This document shows, one piece after another, positions 35,500-47,400 of a DNA stretch of 64,000 nt. Under the pieces are notes generated by a model. That model was not told where the DNA came from. It worked only from the letters and a program-made list of their open reading frames with translations, and ran no database searches. The stretch covers positions 125,786,998 to 125,850,997 of the forward strand of contig CM061240.1 in NCBI GenBank assembly GCA_030848705.1, written 5' to 3'. Origin of the DNA: Heracleum sosnowskyi (taxonomy: Eukaryota > Streptophyta > Magnoliopsida > Apiales > Apiaceae). Positions within the stretch are counted from its first letter, which is position 1. Each line of letters starts with the position of its first letter. A program made the translations under genes and the position numbers.

Positions 35500-38400
35500 A
35501 TGGCACATACAGTGCCTTCTTCATCCACCGAGAAAAAATGGACTTATGATGTTTTTCTTAGCTTTAGGGGATCAGACACCCGAAATAATTTCACAGACAG
35601 TCTTTATAAAGCTTTGTGCCAAAAAAGAGTACACACATTTCAAGATGATGAGGAGCTTAGGAAAGGGGAAGATATAGCACCTGCCCTTCTCAAAGCAATT
35701 GAACAATCAAAGATTGCAATTGTTATTTTCTCGGAAAATTATGCTCAATCCAGGTGGTGCCTTGATGAACTTGTCAAAATCCATCAGTGTATGGAAACAA
35801 TGGGACAGTTGGTTCGACCTGTTTTTTACAAAGTGGAACCAGCAGATGTTAGACATCAGCTTGGAAGTTTTGGAGAAGCAATGGCTAGGCATGAAATAAG
35901 ATACAAGGATCAGATGGACAGGGTTCGAAATTGGAAGTCTGTTCTACACAGTGTGGCCAACTTGTCTGGATGGCAAATCAGGTACGATGAATATGATCAG
36001 TTTATTCATGAGATTACTGATGAAATATGTAAGAAGTTGAACTCGATATTTATGCATGTTGTTGATTATCCAGTCGGGTTAGAGTCTCGTGTATCAGAAG
36101 TGACTTCACTTTTAGAAATTAATTCTAGTGATGATGTTCGCATGATTGGGATTTTTGGCATTGGTGGAATAGGAAAGTCAACAATTGCGCGAGCACTCTA
36201 TAACTTTGTTGCTGATAAATTTGATTACACAATATTCATAGCAAATGTGAGAGAAAATTCGATCAAACTTGGTTTGGAAGAACTCCAAAAAGAAATTCTT
36301 TCGCAGGTGTATATGGAGAAAGGTTCCAATGTACACAATGTTAACCAAGGAATGGCTATAAGTAGAGACAGACTTCCCCGCACTAGATCAATTCTTTTGA
36401 TTCTCGATGATGTTGACAAACAAGAACAGTTACAAGCATTGGCAGGAGGAATGGATTGGTTTGGTTCGGGTAGTAGAGTCGTTATTACAACAAGGGATAA
36501 GCATTTGTTAGATGTTCACGGAGTCCATGAAATATATGATGTAAAGGAATTGAATGATGATGAAGCTCTTGAATTGTTCAGTTGGAAAGCCTTCAAAAGA
36601 AGCCAACCAGAGGAAAGTTGGATAGAAATTTCAAAGCGGGCAGTGTTTTATGGCCAGGGCCTTCCGCTGGCTATGGAAATAATAGGTTCTGAGTTGTTTG
36701 GTAAAACAATTGATGAATGGGAATGCACATTGCAAAAGTACAAAAGCATTCCAAATAGAAAGATTCAAGAAATACTACGAATCAGTTTTGATAATTTGGA
36801 GGAGAATGAGAAAGCCATTTTCCTTGACATCGCATGCTTTTTCAAAGAAGAGAAATTGGATCATGTCAAACACATACTAAATGCATGTGGATTCTACGCA
36901 AATTCTGGTATTCGAGAACTTACTGACAAATCTTTGATAGCTGTTAAAGAAAATCAACTGTGGATGCATGATTTAATTCAAGATATGGGTAGAGAAGTTG
37001 TTCGACAAGAATCACCATTAGATCCTGGAAAACGTAGTAGATTATGGTTTTATGAAGATATTGTTCGAGTACTTAGCGACAACATGGTGAGATATAACAC
37101 ATGTTTTATTATATTAAGTCCTCCTATATTCTATGTTTATTTGCTGAAGGTTTTGTGTTCTCTTTTTCCCTTTTTTTGGAATGAAAACAGGGAACAGATA
37201 GGCTTGAAGCTATAGTGTTAGACTTGCCCAGACAAGTGTATGAAATGGAGTGGAACGATGAAGCTTTTGAAAAGATGAAAAATCTTAGAATGCTCAAAGT
37301 TGATCAATATCAAATTGGATGCATTTCTAAAGCTCCCAAGCATCTCCCAAATAATTTAAGAGTGCTTTTTTGGGATGACTATCCGTCATCGTCATTGCCA
37401 CCTGATTTTCATCCCAGGAAACTGGTTATACTAGAGTTAAGGTATAGTCGCTTTGCAATAGGGAAGCCATTCAAGGTAAACTCACTGTCACTTGATGAAG
37501 AAGTATTGACTATTTATAATAATTATAATAGTTACAATTTTCTTTAATGCAGAAGTATGATTATTTGACTCATATGGATCTAAGACATTGTTCTGCTATT
37601 AAAGAAGTACCCGACATCTCTCAGATTCCAAATTTAGTAGATTTAAGTTTTGATGGATGCACGAATTTAGTGAAGTTTCATGATTCTGTTGGGTTTCTAA
37701 ATAAGCTTGTTAGGTTGAGTGTCTGGGGATGTACCAGCCTCAAGATTTTTCCATCTCTTGTGAAGTTGACAGCCCTTGAACATCTTGATTTTAGGAGTAG
37801 TTCAAAACTTGAAAGATTCCCAGATGTTTTGGGGAGAATGGAAAAGATAAGATTCATTGATGTTGGCGAGACTGCAATAAAGAAACTGCCATCTTCATTT
37901 GGCAATCTAATTGGGCTTGAAAAGTTATGTTTGACAAGGTGTATATGGCTTACCGATTTGCCAAGTAGTTTTCTGGCTTTGCAAAACCTAAAGGAACTTG
38001 ATATGGGAAATTGTCCTAAAATTCGAAAATGTTTGAGAATGTTCAAGAAACATGGACAAATAGTTCAAGGTTCAGTTACTTCAGTTTTGAACTTGGTTTT
38101 ACTGAATGTCAAATACTGTGATCTATCAGATGATGATGTTTACATTATCCTCAGTAGTTTTAACAAGTTAGAAAAGCTAAACCTTTCAGGAAACAAATTT
38201 GTTACTATACCAACATGCATCAAAGAATGTTTCCACTTGGAGACTCTCCAAATGGATTATTGCAGTTTCCTCCACGACATTCCAGAGATTCCACCAAGCT
38301 TACGAGACATAAGTACCGATTTTTGCAGATCATTGACTAAACAGTCATCAAACATATTGTTAAGCCAGGGTTTGAAGGAGGTCAAGAACTTACATGTTCA

Positions 38401-38899
38401 AGTCCCAGGAAGAGGGATTCCGGATTGGTTTGATCACCGTGTAAAAGGGGAATCCTTGTCCTTCTGGTTTTCAGGAAATTTCCCAGTAATAAGCGTGTGT
38501 TCAGTTTTTGGAGGACAGGAAGAGTTATGGTTAGACTTCCAACTAAACCTATTCATCAATGGTCGCAGAGTTTATGTCTATCGTAATAATTATACGGTAA
38601 AACTAGAGCATTTGACATGGCTACATGATCTAAGAACTGAAATGTCCTCCAAGCAGTGGCGGGATCTTGATACATACATACACCATGATTGGAATCATGG
38701 GGAGCTTACATTTGAATTGTCAAAAGGGACAGTAAATTGGTGCGGAGTTCATGCATACAAGCAAGAAACAGACATGAAAAATATTGTGTTCACAAATCCT
38801 GATTCTGAAAATTGGAGCATGGCCTCTGATCAATTTGATGAAGAAAGTGAAGGCTACTTTTCATGTACATCAGATGAAGGTGCCAAAATACTTAAATAA
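35500..38899 (+). CDS. TIR-NB-LRR (TNL) intracellular immune receptor
   Basis: Exons 35,500-37,086, 37,191-37,475 and 37,553-38,899 (introns GT-AG, all phase 0) give 1,072 residues. TIR domain about 15-175: DVFLSFRGSDTR and SRWCLDEL, whose Glu90 is at the position of the catalytic glutamate of TIR NADases. NB-ARC: P-loop GIFGIGGIGKST (217-228), kinase 2 LLILDDVD, RNBS-B GSGSRVVITTRD, GLPLA (387-391), MHD (489-491). LRRs follow in exons 2 and 3, and then a C-terminal C-JID/post-LRR domain beginning near VPGRGIPDWFDH. All nucleotide-binding motifs are present, so it looks functional. TNLs detect pathogen effectors and make NAD-derived signals for EDS1 complexes (family knowledge). TIR and NB-ARC share one exon, where most TNL genes have an intron. 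Other C-terminus: see the exon at 38,996. Confidence 0.93.
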
Positions 38900-38995
38900 G
38901 TGTCATAGATAAGGCTATCTGATGGTCAAAATTTCTGATGTTAAATTTAGGCTATGGTGCTGATTGATGATGCATCACTTTCCTTGTCATTGCAG

Positions 38996-39159
38996 ATGAA
39001 GAAAACACAACTAAGGACCTCAAGAAAACATTAGGAAGCTGGAAAATCATTAACTTGTGGAAGAGGATCCATCATCATTGTACGAAATTATTCCTCGCTC
39101 TGCAAACAAATTTACCAACAAAATTTCATCTTAGATGTTCCTGTTCTTTTGATCTTTAA
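38996..39159 (+). CDS. Possible alternative last exon of the TNL gene
   Basis: A GT follows GATGAAG at 38,879/38,880 inside the last TNL exon, and a strong acceptor (TTTCCTTGTCATTGCAG) ends at 38,995. Joining them keeps the frame and adds 54 residues (starting DEENTTKDLKKTL, basic, with WKIINLWKRIHHH) up to the TAA at 39,157-39,159. The protein would be 1,120 residues instead of 1,072. The donor (AAG|GTGCCA) is weak, so intron retention with the stop at 38,897 is an equally possible main form. Confidence 0.45.
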
Positions 39160-39257
39160 TGCGATTTTACCAACAAAATTTCATCCTTGAGCTTATCAAC
39201 TTTACCAACAAAATTTCATCTTAGTTGTTCCTGTTATTTTGATCTTTAATGCGATTT
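39108..39257. repeat. ~57-bp direct repeat downstream of the TNL gene
   Basis: TTTACCAACAAAATTTCATC plus the following CTTAG-TTCCTGTT-TTTTGATCTTTAATGCGAT occurs at about 39,108-39,166 and 39,202-39,257, with a partial copy between. The first copy contains the stop of the putative alternative TNL exon. Confidence 0.8.
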
Positions 39258-39311
39258 TTTCTCTTATGAAAGATATTCACCTAGCAGCTAAAAAATTGAT
39301 TTGCAGTTAAA

Positions 39312-39820
39312 TTGCGTCGTCCTGTAGTACTCATTGAGAATTTTCGCAACATGTTGATTATGGTGATCTACATCATTATAGCCGGTGGCAGAGCTAATCT
39401 GTTCAAGTATGAGTTTGGGATTAGAGAACAAGAGAAGATGTTGAAGGCCTCACAGTGTTACTTTCGTTCCTCAGCTGGTCTGATTGCAGGAGTCCTTTTT
39501 ATCTCTTCTGAAAAAGTTGCTTTCTGTGATGAATTAGTCCGTAAACATCAGGTTATTTTTATGTCATGAACTGACCCTTTAAAAATAGTAATTAAAAATT
39601 TTGATCCAACAGTTGCATTATAGCTAATGAAGGTGAGTTTTTGCAGTTGGTGATACCCATAGAGATGATAAAAACAGTGAAGCAAGGGAAGATGAACCAG
39701 CCAGCTGAGGAGTACATCGAGATTATAACCGAGTACAATGCAGATTTTCGGTTTATAGGACTTTTACAATATGAGAAAGCTTGTTCGAGTTTAATGAAAG
39801 CCATTGCTAAGAACAAATAA
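39312..39820 (+). pseudogene. GEM-like GRAM-domain gene fragment
   Basis: Two exon-like blocks, 39,382-39,551 and 39,647-39,820, join in phase 0 across a GT-AG intron. They encode GIREQEKMLKASQCYFRSSA, then GLIAGVLFISSEKVAFC, then VIPIEMIKTVKQ, then EEYIEIITEYNADFRF, ending in a TAA. This matches the GRAM domain of plant GEM-like/ABA-responsive proteins (GLABRA2 expression modulator family) from the segment before the domain to near the C-terminus. The N-terminal third of a normal GEM-like protein is absent upstream, and about a dozen residues after VAFC are missing. The region before 39,382 (from ATG 39,312) is not GEM-like. Most likely a truncated pseudogene left by duplication; expression as a short protein cannot be excluded. 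Confidence 0.8.
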
Positions 39821-40324
39821 ATTTGGCTGAACAGAATTCTACATTCTAGATGCACTCTTTTTAAGTGTCTGTAATTTTTTGGTTATTGTGCTTTGGCTTG
39901 TACATATACCGGAACCTCAGGACATGTATGTGCATATCTTGGGTGTGTCATCTTGTGGGAAACCTCTGTCCGAATTTTCAGAAAATTATCGTTTACTTCT
40001 GTTGATGAAGCCAAATTCTGTTGTGGGGTTCTCTTCCTTCTAACATGTTCACACGGAATCCAGCAATCCATATCAATCAACATTCGACAACGGACTGATA
40101 CATCGACAAAGCATAAATGACGTCCATTCCAGGCAGCATTGCAGCTCCACACAAGGCCACCAGTTTGCCAAGAAAACAGAAGACCGTGAAGTCCGATTGC
40201 ATTGGACCTACTACATTTCTAGGAATGGTTCCAATCTCTTTGATCATATGTAGATATTTGAAGACTGTTGGTATCGATAGAGGGTATACTAGAAGATTTT
40301 TACATGTAGTATTTCATAAACTAC
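39821..40324. other. Intergenic stretch
   Basis: Several short open frames (39,893-40,120; 40,117-40,386) but no domain, splice pattern or homologue I recognise. Confidence 0.45.
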
Positions 40325-40631
40325 GGCTCTGTCTGATATTGTCGTTAAAAATTGTTGTGCTGTTGAAAAAAATGTTGTTAAAATAAGTGCTGTTATGAAA
40401 ATCAGATAACGGTTTGGTAATATTTTTGATATATGCATGTTTTGATGTATAATATAAAAAATTAATGTTTTTGGTGAGTTTTGATATTGAAACCAGTAGT
40501 TGCTTCCCGCAAAAACTGAAAAGCAGCTTGTTTCAAAAGCATGAAGGACCTCTAAAAGCAGTTTTTCAACCAAAATCACTTTTTAAAAAAAAAAACTGTT
40601 GTTGTCTGCAACAACAATGCCAAACAAAACC
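40325..40631. mobile_element. MITE with GTYTGRYATTGT-type TIR
   Basis: The left end GGCTCTGTCTGATATTGTCG and the right end (…CAACAATGCCAAACAAAACC) are imperfect inverted repeats. TAC flanks both sides (40,322-40,324 and 40,632-40,634). The interior is non-coding. The superfamily is uncertain. Confidence 0.55.
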
Positions 40632-40719
40632 TACGTATGACAACTAAACCGGAAACAAATTAAAATCAAGAAATACGAATAATTATTTCAAACTAAAAAG
40701 GAATGGGAATAATAATTTG

Positions 40720-41777
40720 TAGACCTGGAAAATCAGTCGTATCGTGTCGTTTCGTGTCGTGTAATTTCGTGTTTCGTGTATTTTTTGGCTATACACGAAA
40801 ACGACACGAATTCAAATCGTGTACCTGAAACTGTTACACGAACACGACACGAGTGATACACGACTTGACACGACACGAGATACCTGAAATTTTTTCGTGT
40901 ACCATTCGTGTACACGAAACTAAACGAAACAAAATAGACACGAATAACAACAAAAACACGAATGTTTACACGAAATTTCTTAAAGTTCACATTACTTTCG
41001 TGTAATATCAATTAATATTTATACTATATATATAATATATATTTTTAATTATTTATATATTTATTTATGTCGTGTACTTCGTTTCGTGTCATGTACTTGA
41101 AGGGTAAATCTAAAAACGACACTAAATCGGGGTCATGTACTTTCGTGTTCGTGTATTTTCGTGTCGTGTACTTAAAATATGGGGCTGAGCATTCGGTCGG
41201 TTCGGTCCAGAACCGGACCGAACCGAATAGACCGAGAACCGAATTATCATTTTTTTCCGGACCGAACCGAACCGAAATTGTATTTTGGACCGGAACCGAA
41301 CCGAACCGAAATAATGCTATTCGGTTCGGTTCTTTCATAAAAGAACCGAAATTTTTTCAAATAAAAAATTTTTATTTCAAAAAAAGCCAAAAAATATGAT
41401 TTTTTCAATAATAAAAATATTAGCTAATGAAATACAAGTATGAAATGTAAATATAATAGTTCAAACTTCAAATCTGGAACCAAAAATAAGCCATGCAATT
41501 TTTTGAATATATACATACATATAAAATCAATATATTATATCTATAAAAATTATATAAATATAAAAAAAAAATCGGTCTATTTGGTTCGGACCGAATTTTT
41601 TTTGAAAGAACCGAACCGAACCGATATTTATTTCGGTATATTCGGTCCGGACCGAAAAGACCGAATTTTCAGAAAATTAGAACCGAACCGAACCGAAATT
41701 ATACTATTCGGTTCGGTTTTTCGGTTCTGGTTCGGTTCTGCTCAGCCCTAATGTCATGTATAAAATTGTCAGGTCGA
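40720..41777. mobile_element. hAT-type MITE, interrupted by a second MITE
   Basis: The ends TAGACCTGGAAAAT and (inverted) TCGACCTGACAATT are flanked by the exact 8-bp duplication ATAATTTG (40,712-40,719 and 41,778-41,785), as expected of hAT elements. The body is dense in CGTGTCGTGT/ACACGACACG motifs. At about 41,181-41,749 it is split by another element; the CACGA-rich sequence resumes afterwards (AATGTCATGTATAAAATTG). Confidence 0.8.
41181..41749. mobile_element. Nested MITE rich in GGTTCGGTTCGG
   Basis: GGGCTGAGCATTCGGTCGG at the left and TTCTGCTCAGCCC at the right form the inverted ends. The interior alternates CCGAACCGAA and TTCGGTTCGG at both sides of an AT-rich centre. These frames translate to repetitive Arg/Asn/Pro peptides and are not genes. 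I could not find an exact target-site duplication. The ends resemble hAT-type MITEs. Confidence 0.7.
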
Positions 41778-42245
41778 ATAATTTGACAGTCTTTTGAACT
41801 ACATTTGATAGATTTGGAATTGGTCTTTCAAACATCACTGCACATGACTTGGGGATGGAATCTTATTTAAAAGTAGGCTCAACATATTAAAGAGTTTGGT
41901 GCGGTGACAACGCCATCTACCGGTACAATTTAATGGATCCTATTGTTTGGTACATCGCACCCATTCATGAAATTGCCATAATTTAAGACAAACACAAAAT
42001 CAACTTACAGTGCTGATCTCTAAACATTCATAAAACTAGCATACTCAAGAAACAAAGGAAGCAACCAAATTCTCCATTGTAGAACTTGTAAAACTGCAAT
42101 CAATTTATTAAAATTGATACTTTGAAGCTTAATAAATCTCCACCAAGTCACCGAACTTAAATTCACCACGTAACCAAACTTTTTTTTTTTGTGCGACTTG
42201 TAAGTGACTTATAAGTCGGAAAGAGAACATTGTCAGACATGACTC
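41778..42245. other. 3' flank of the MIZ1-like gene
   Basis: No gene. The part nearest 42,245 probably holds the 3' untranslated region of the minus-strand MIZ1-like gene. Confidence 0.4.
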
Positions 42246-43010
42246 TTAAACTCGTAGAAGAAAGATACTAAGTTGAGGACCTCCCTTACCATCAGGATTG
42301 ATCATATAGAAAGCTTCAGAATCTCTTGACCCTACAACTCTTTCAAACTTGGCTCTCATGTACATGAGCTCACCTTCGGACACAGCATCAATCTTATTAA
42401 GTGGTAGCACACCAGCTCCATTTGTGATTGGACCAACAGCATTTAGAATTGACCACTCCTCTGGTCCACACTCGCATTTTGTAGCGTATCCATATTTCTT
42501 GCCGTTGCAGTAGGTCCTCCATATTTGTTCCTGCAATAGCTTAGTACGCTTCTTCACTACTTTATGGTCACACTCCAAGGCCATCCGAACCACTCCAGAA
42601 GCCATTTCACGAACCAGTACACTTGTGGGCGTTGCTAGTTCAACCAGAAAAGCAGGAATCAATTTAGCATCATCTTGGAACGCAACATGAATACGCCCAT
42701 GCCTGTAACCAAAAAGGGTGCATATCACTGTTTTGCCAAGACCTGATCTACTCTTATTAAACGTGAAAGCTGATCTGAGAGTAGAAACTGAGACTATTGA
42801 TCGCTTCTTATTTGGTACCATCACCGGAAGAGGCAGTGAATGTGCCGAGAGATCAAGATCGTCTAGTTTCAACTCGGAAACACGTGAGGAGTTGAAAGTT
42901 AAGATTTCTTCCATATCATCATCTTCATTAGCATTCTTCTTCCAGTGAAAGAATCTCCTTGAGAATGAGAAGGAGGAATCATGAGGGGTCTTTGCCATGA
43001 TTGTCCTCAT
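42246..43010 (-). CDS. MIZU-KUSSEI 1-like protein (DUF617)
   Basis: An intronless frame of 254 residues. The N-terminus (MAKTPHDSSFSFSRRFFHWK) is basic and typical of one MIZ1-like subgroup. Residues about 90-254 are the DUF617 domain: TVICTLFGYRHGRIHVAFQD, PAFLVELATPTSVLVREMAS, VRMALECDH, WRTYCNGKKYGYA, PITNGAGVLP, GELMYMRAKFERVVGSRDSE and a C-terminal AFYMINPDGKGGPQLSIFLL. MIZ1 itself is needed for root hydrotropism and sits at the cytosolic face of the ER (family knowledge); the role of this paralogue is not known. The likely start is the second Met (42,998), where MAK matches relatives; the first Met is at 43,010. Just upstream the minus strand reads TTTGTTTGTTTTTCTAG, a good acceptor for an intron in the 5' leader. 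Confidence 0.9.
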   Translation of the reverse strand: MRTIMAKTPHDSSFSFSRRFFHWKKNANEDDDMEEILTFNSSRVSELKLDDLDLSAHSLPLPVMVPNKKRSIVSVSTLRSAFTFNKSRSGLGKTVICTLFGYRHGRIHVAFQDDAKLIPAFLVELATPTSVLVREMASGVVRMALECDHKVVKKRTKLLQEQIWRTYCNGKKYGYATKCECGPEEWSILNAVGPITNGAGVLPLNKIDAVSEGELMYMRAKFERVVGSRDSEAFYMINPDGKGGPQLSIFLLRV

Positions 43011-43012
43011 CT

Positions 43013-44429
43013 AGAAAAACAAACAAAAATCACAGGTTATAGATGCAGCTCGGAAAGCTGGTTTAACAGTAAATATGAACTTAAATGCTGTTTATCTAGT
43101 TCATAATATTTTCCCCAACTGTGGATGCTTGTCTTAAGGTACTTGAAAGATGACCATGACAAAAGAAGGTGAGCAGCCCCACCTAACTACATGACTAGAC
43201 AATTAAAAAAATGCATGGAGCCAACATTGAGCTCAAACAGAAGAGAACAAGATTAAGAAACTACTACACACCATTAAGACCCAACCATACTACACAATTA
43301 TTGACAGTGATGTACCTTATAGGCTATAGGTACAGTATTCACAATGTATGTAATCAAGGCCACTGAAGGACCTCAACTTGTTCATGCAAATAGGCCTACT
43401 GACCAAGAGGAAATACCAGTTGTACTCATTGACCAGTGAGCACCACCAGACTTACGATAATGACTTAATTTCTACCCGTGAAATTAAATTTTATTAATTT
43501 CTTGATTTAGATGTCTTGGTCATATAGTAAACTTGTCTAGGATGATTTCCAGAAGCTACCTTTCTGTTAATTGTACTTTCACACAAAGAACTATATATCA
43601 AAAGTGAATACTAATTTACTCTTGTTAAATATCTACCATTTAACATTAAGCCAAGATATACTTGGACAAATGTCAGACTTCCGTGCTGTGCACTTGCTCT
43701 TAGAGCCGAAATGAATGGCATCCTAGATAAATTTTGAACTTTAGTAAGCTAGATATACCTCAATAATCAAAATGAATTATATAACGAAAAGCACACATTT
43801 ACCTGCAAGTAGGGGATCAATATCTAACCAGAATTCTTTATATGGTAATTGCACCTAACCAAGTTCACAGTTCAACTACCTGGGGTACACAACCTACTAA
43901 ATTGAAACTATAACAGTTTACATGAAGATATTTTAGTACTAAAGATTCAATAACATTGTCATAGAACTGCAGAGACGTCAGTACAATCAAATAGTCGAGA
44001 TATACTTGAGAATTTGAAGGAAGAAATACATATTTATCATATGAATGCAGAGAAGACTACACTCTGTTTGGGAGGAGGATGTGCTAGATCACACACACAT
44101 AAAACCGCTGGCAAATGCCCTATACATGCAAAACAATAGGTACAATATAATGAAATATTACTCCTACTACTCCGTACCTGTAATTGGCTGTACAGTATTA
44201 CCATGATGTTTCACGCGAAGAATACACAAAGAAAAACTGGCACATACTAAGTTCAAATTTTTTATTAAGCTGATGTATCATGCAAAAAATACAGAAAGGA
44301 AAAGTTGGCACATTAATTTTACAAGTTTTAGCTCATGGAATGTGCAACAAGCTAGCATCAATATTGAATGTCAAAGCTGAAAAATTAGGAATTAACAGGA
44401 TACATATTGAGCATAATAAATTAGAAGAC
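43013..44429. other. Intergenic: MIZ1-like upstream region and ZCCHC8-like 3' flank
   Basis: No coding region recognised on either strand. It must contain the MIZ1-like promoter and perhaps a leader exon, and the 3' untranslated region of the ZCCHC8-like gene near 44,400. Confidence 0.5.
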
Positions 44430-47400
44430 CTAAAACCTTCTTAAAATTGGTGAATATGCAAACTGGTTAGGTGAAGTACTAAAAGGGCTATGATTACCGG
44501 CACTTGGCAAATGACCATGCCTAGCATCAAACTGATGAACCCTATGGCCTCCAGAATTTCCATCCATTAAATATGACCCACTACTGTAACTGGAACCATA
44601 AGGTCCATTGTTAGGGGATAAACCAGGTGTATGTTGACCTCCTAGACTAGAAAATCCATCCCTAAATGTAAATTCACTATTAGCAGCAGAATCCGGTTTT
44701 TTGTAATGAGAGTAACCAGAATAAGTAGACAACATAGAGTCAAGTTCTTGTGCATAGCTTGAGAAGAAACCATTTTTGCGGTCTGATTGCTGTCTCTGAG
44801 AATAAGTGTTCCCTCTAGAAGGTAATTCAGCGGAGCAGTTGGACCTTTGATTGGAGGGGCAAGCAGAAGAATTAATGGTTTGCTGCAATGGTGAAGCTGT
44901 CCACCGGCTCTGGTCTGCATCTTCTGGAATTGGTGCATTTATTCCCGGAAAACTGACACTCATTTTTCTCCCTGGTTCTGGAACATCCAGTTTGCCAATT
45001 TGCTCCTTTTGTTTAGAAGATTCATCATCATCAAATATTGTAATCCCAGAAGGTCGGTCGCTATCTTCAATGTCTGAAATAAATTAACGAAATCAGCATT
45101 CAACGAGGGTAGACTTCAAGAGGAAAAAAATACTTTTGTTTAGGCATGAGGTAAAAGGAAGAATAAAAGGAATGGAATGAATTGAATGAAAAAGAAGAAT
45201 ATGCGGAACAGGAAGAATGAAAGGTATGAATTGTGCTGAGACAAAAGGAGTCGATGCAGTGGATAAAAGATGATATTTGTAAATAAAATGAGTAGGAGAA
45301 AGAAATGATCATCATCTTGAAAAATGAAAGGAATGAAACTTAGTTTAAAGCCAAGAGAACGGAACCAGGGACTGGATGATGATTGATTATACATAAAAAT
45401 AAACAAAGTACAATAAGCCTCTAATTTGATCCACGTGAACACAACATAATAAAGGGATATACACATGAAAAAATGCCAGTTCCATGAAAGTACTAACACA
45501 ACTGCGATGCAGTATATTAACTTGTTTTTGTATGAATATGGCAAGTGAAATCTAAGGAGGCATAAAAGAAAAAAGCTGTTACCTAGATATCCAGGAGGGT
45601 ATCCTAGTTCACGCATTCTAGTGAGCCATGGAGGTGGGTCGAGTTCCTGAATTACAAAAAAAAAGTTTACCAAAATTAGCATACAATTATTATGGCAAGA
45701 GAACACACTTTAATTACACAATATACACTTTGTGCATTTACTCCTCACATGAAATCTTCTATACCCAATAAAAAATTTATTACAGATTTCCATGACCTAT
45801 CATCAGCATTTACGGGAATGCATCCCTAAAACTTTATACTTCCACGAACATATTGATCTATATAAAAATAAAAAGACAGGAGACACAATGTTTAACAAAG
45901 CTAATTAAACATATTACCGTAAGACCAAGAAGTTTTCTTGTTTCAGCATCAAGAGCACCAGGCTTCAATCCATCATACTTTCCACGAGGAGTATTCTGAT
46001 AATACCGAGTTAATACATGAGGCCCGCCATTTTGGTTCTTTTTTAATTTGTGCTCTTTCCTAGCATTACTGATAGCGAGATTATCTCGAGGTTTAGGACA
46101 CTCACTAAGAGAATGGCCATAGGTGCCACAATTAAAGCAGCGAGAGGCATTTAGAGGGTTTAAGCCTCTGAAAAAAAATCAGAGCATGGAATTAAGCAGA
46201 TGTAAGGATTGTTTGCGAAAAATATCACCATCAAATTTTAAAAAGAATAATCCTTTACCTATTCTCCTCAACAGATCCATCAGTAAGCTTCAGAGCAAAT
46301 TCATATCCTCGATCATAAAGAGGAACAGAATCACATTTTAATGAAAGACCATCAGTCTTTTGCTTTTTCTTTGCTTGGGTTTCCATCAAGAAAGACTGAA
46401 GAAATAAAAAATAATAAAAAAGGTTAACATAAGCCTGACTACAGTACCTCAATCAACAAACATAGAAAATAAAAAATGCAACCTCTTATCAACACAAAAC
46501 CTCGGTTTTCTTGTACTATATTAGTTCTTTTTTTTAATTCACTCAATACTGTATTATTCATACTGACTGCTACAAGCAAAATTAGATCTTGGAAAATACA
46601 TATAGTAACAATAAAAACAGTACACCCAAAGAAAAAATGGATTAATGGCAATCCATTATTTTATTTTTAAACGCACAAATGCATCTCAACATTTAATGAA
46701 ATTACTATATTCACCTTAAACATCCAATAATAAATATACTGAACTTAAACTTTGGCCAAAGAGTCCTATTGAGGGTTACAGTTGGAATTGGTTAAAAAAT
46801 TTAATTTTTGAATAGCAGTTTTTTGAATGTTAAGCTCTTTAAAAAAAATTCGTTCAGATATTGGGGCCCAAATGGCTTTTACTTAATATCAGAATCAGTA
46901 AAGGAGAGTACCACAGATGAATTTTCGGTTCCACATTGTAAAGCAGGATAGTATGTCTCCCCACCAGATTCCAGAGCATCACATGAATCCTAAAGAAAAC
47001 AAATAGAGCTATTATAATTAACGGTTATACACTTTATGAACTATGTGTACATAATATAATGCCATGGGTTTTACAATGTCACGCTGCTAATATGATAATT
47101 AAAAAAAGAAATTCTTACCTTTGACGAAGCGCAATGCGCAGCATGCCACTTTGACCATTCACCTAGAAGCTCCTCAAGCTTTTTCTTGCTCTCTCTAATT
47201 CAAGAACAAAATAATTAGCAATTAAAAGTCTACAACATTACATCCATGAAGACCAAAAAACCAAACAGCTAAAAAGCCTAACACAAGTATCAAAAACTAA
47301 ACATACCTTGACAAACAATCATATTTTACGTGCACTGCTGCCTGCTGATCCTCACTATCCCCTCGAGCTCGTTTACAACCCGAACTAGCCGACCCATTTG

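Noticed and set aside
37678..38046. 122-codon minus frame
   Set aside because: Antisense shadow of the LRR exon.
41067..41751. Arg/Pro/Asn-rich frames on both strands
   Set aside because: Translation of CCGAACCGAA/CGTGTCGTGT repeats in the nested MITEs.
45140..45706. 188-codon minus frame
   Set aside because: It is mostly intron of the ZCCHC8-like gene; only the PSP exon (45,583-45,646) is coding.
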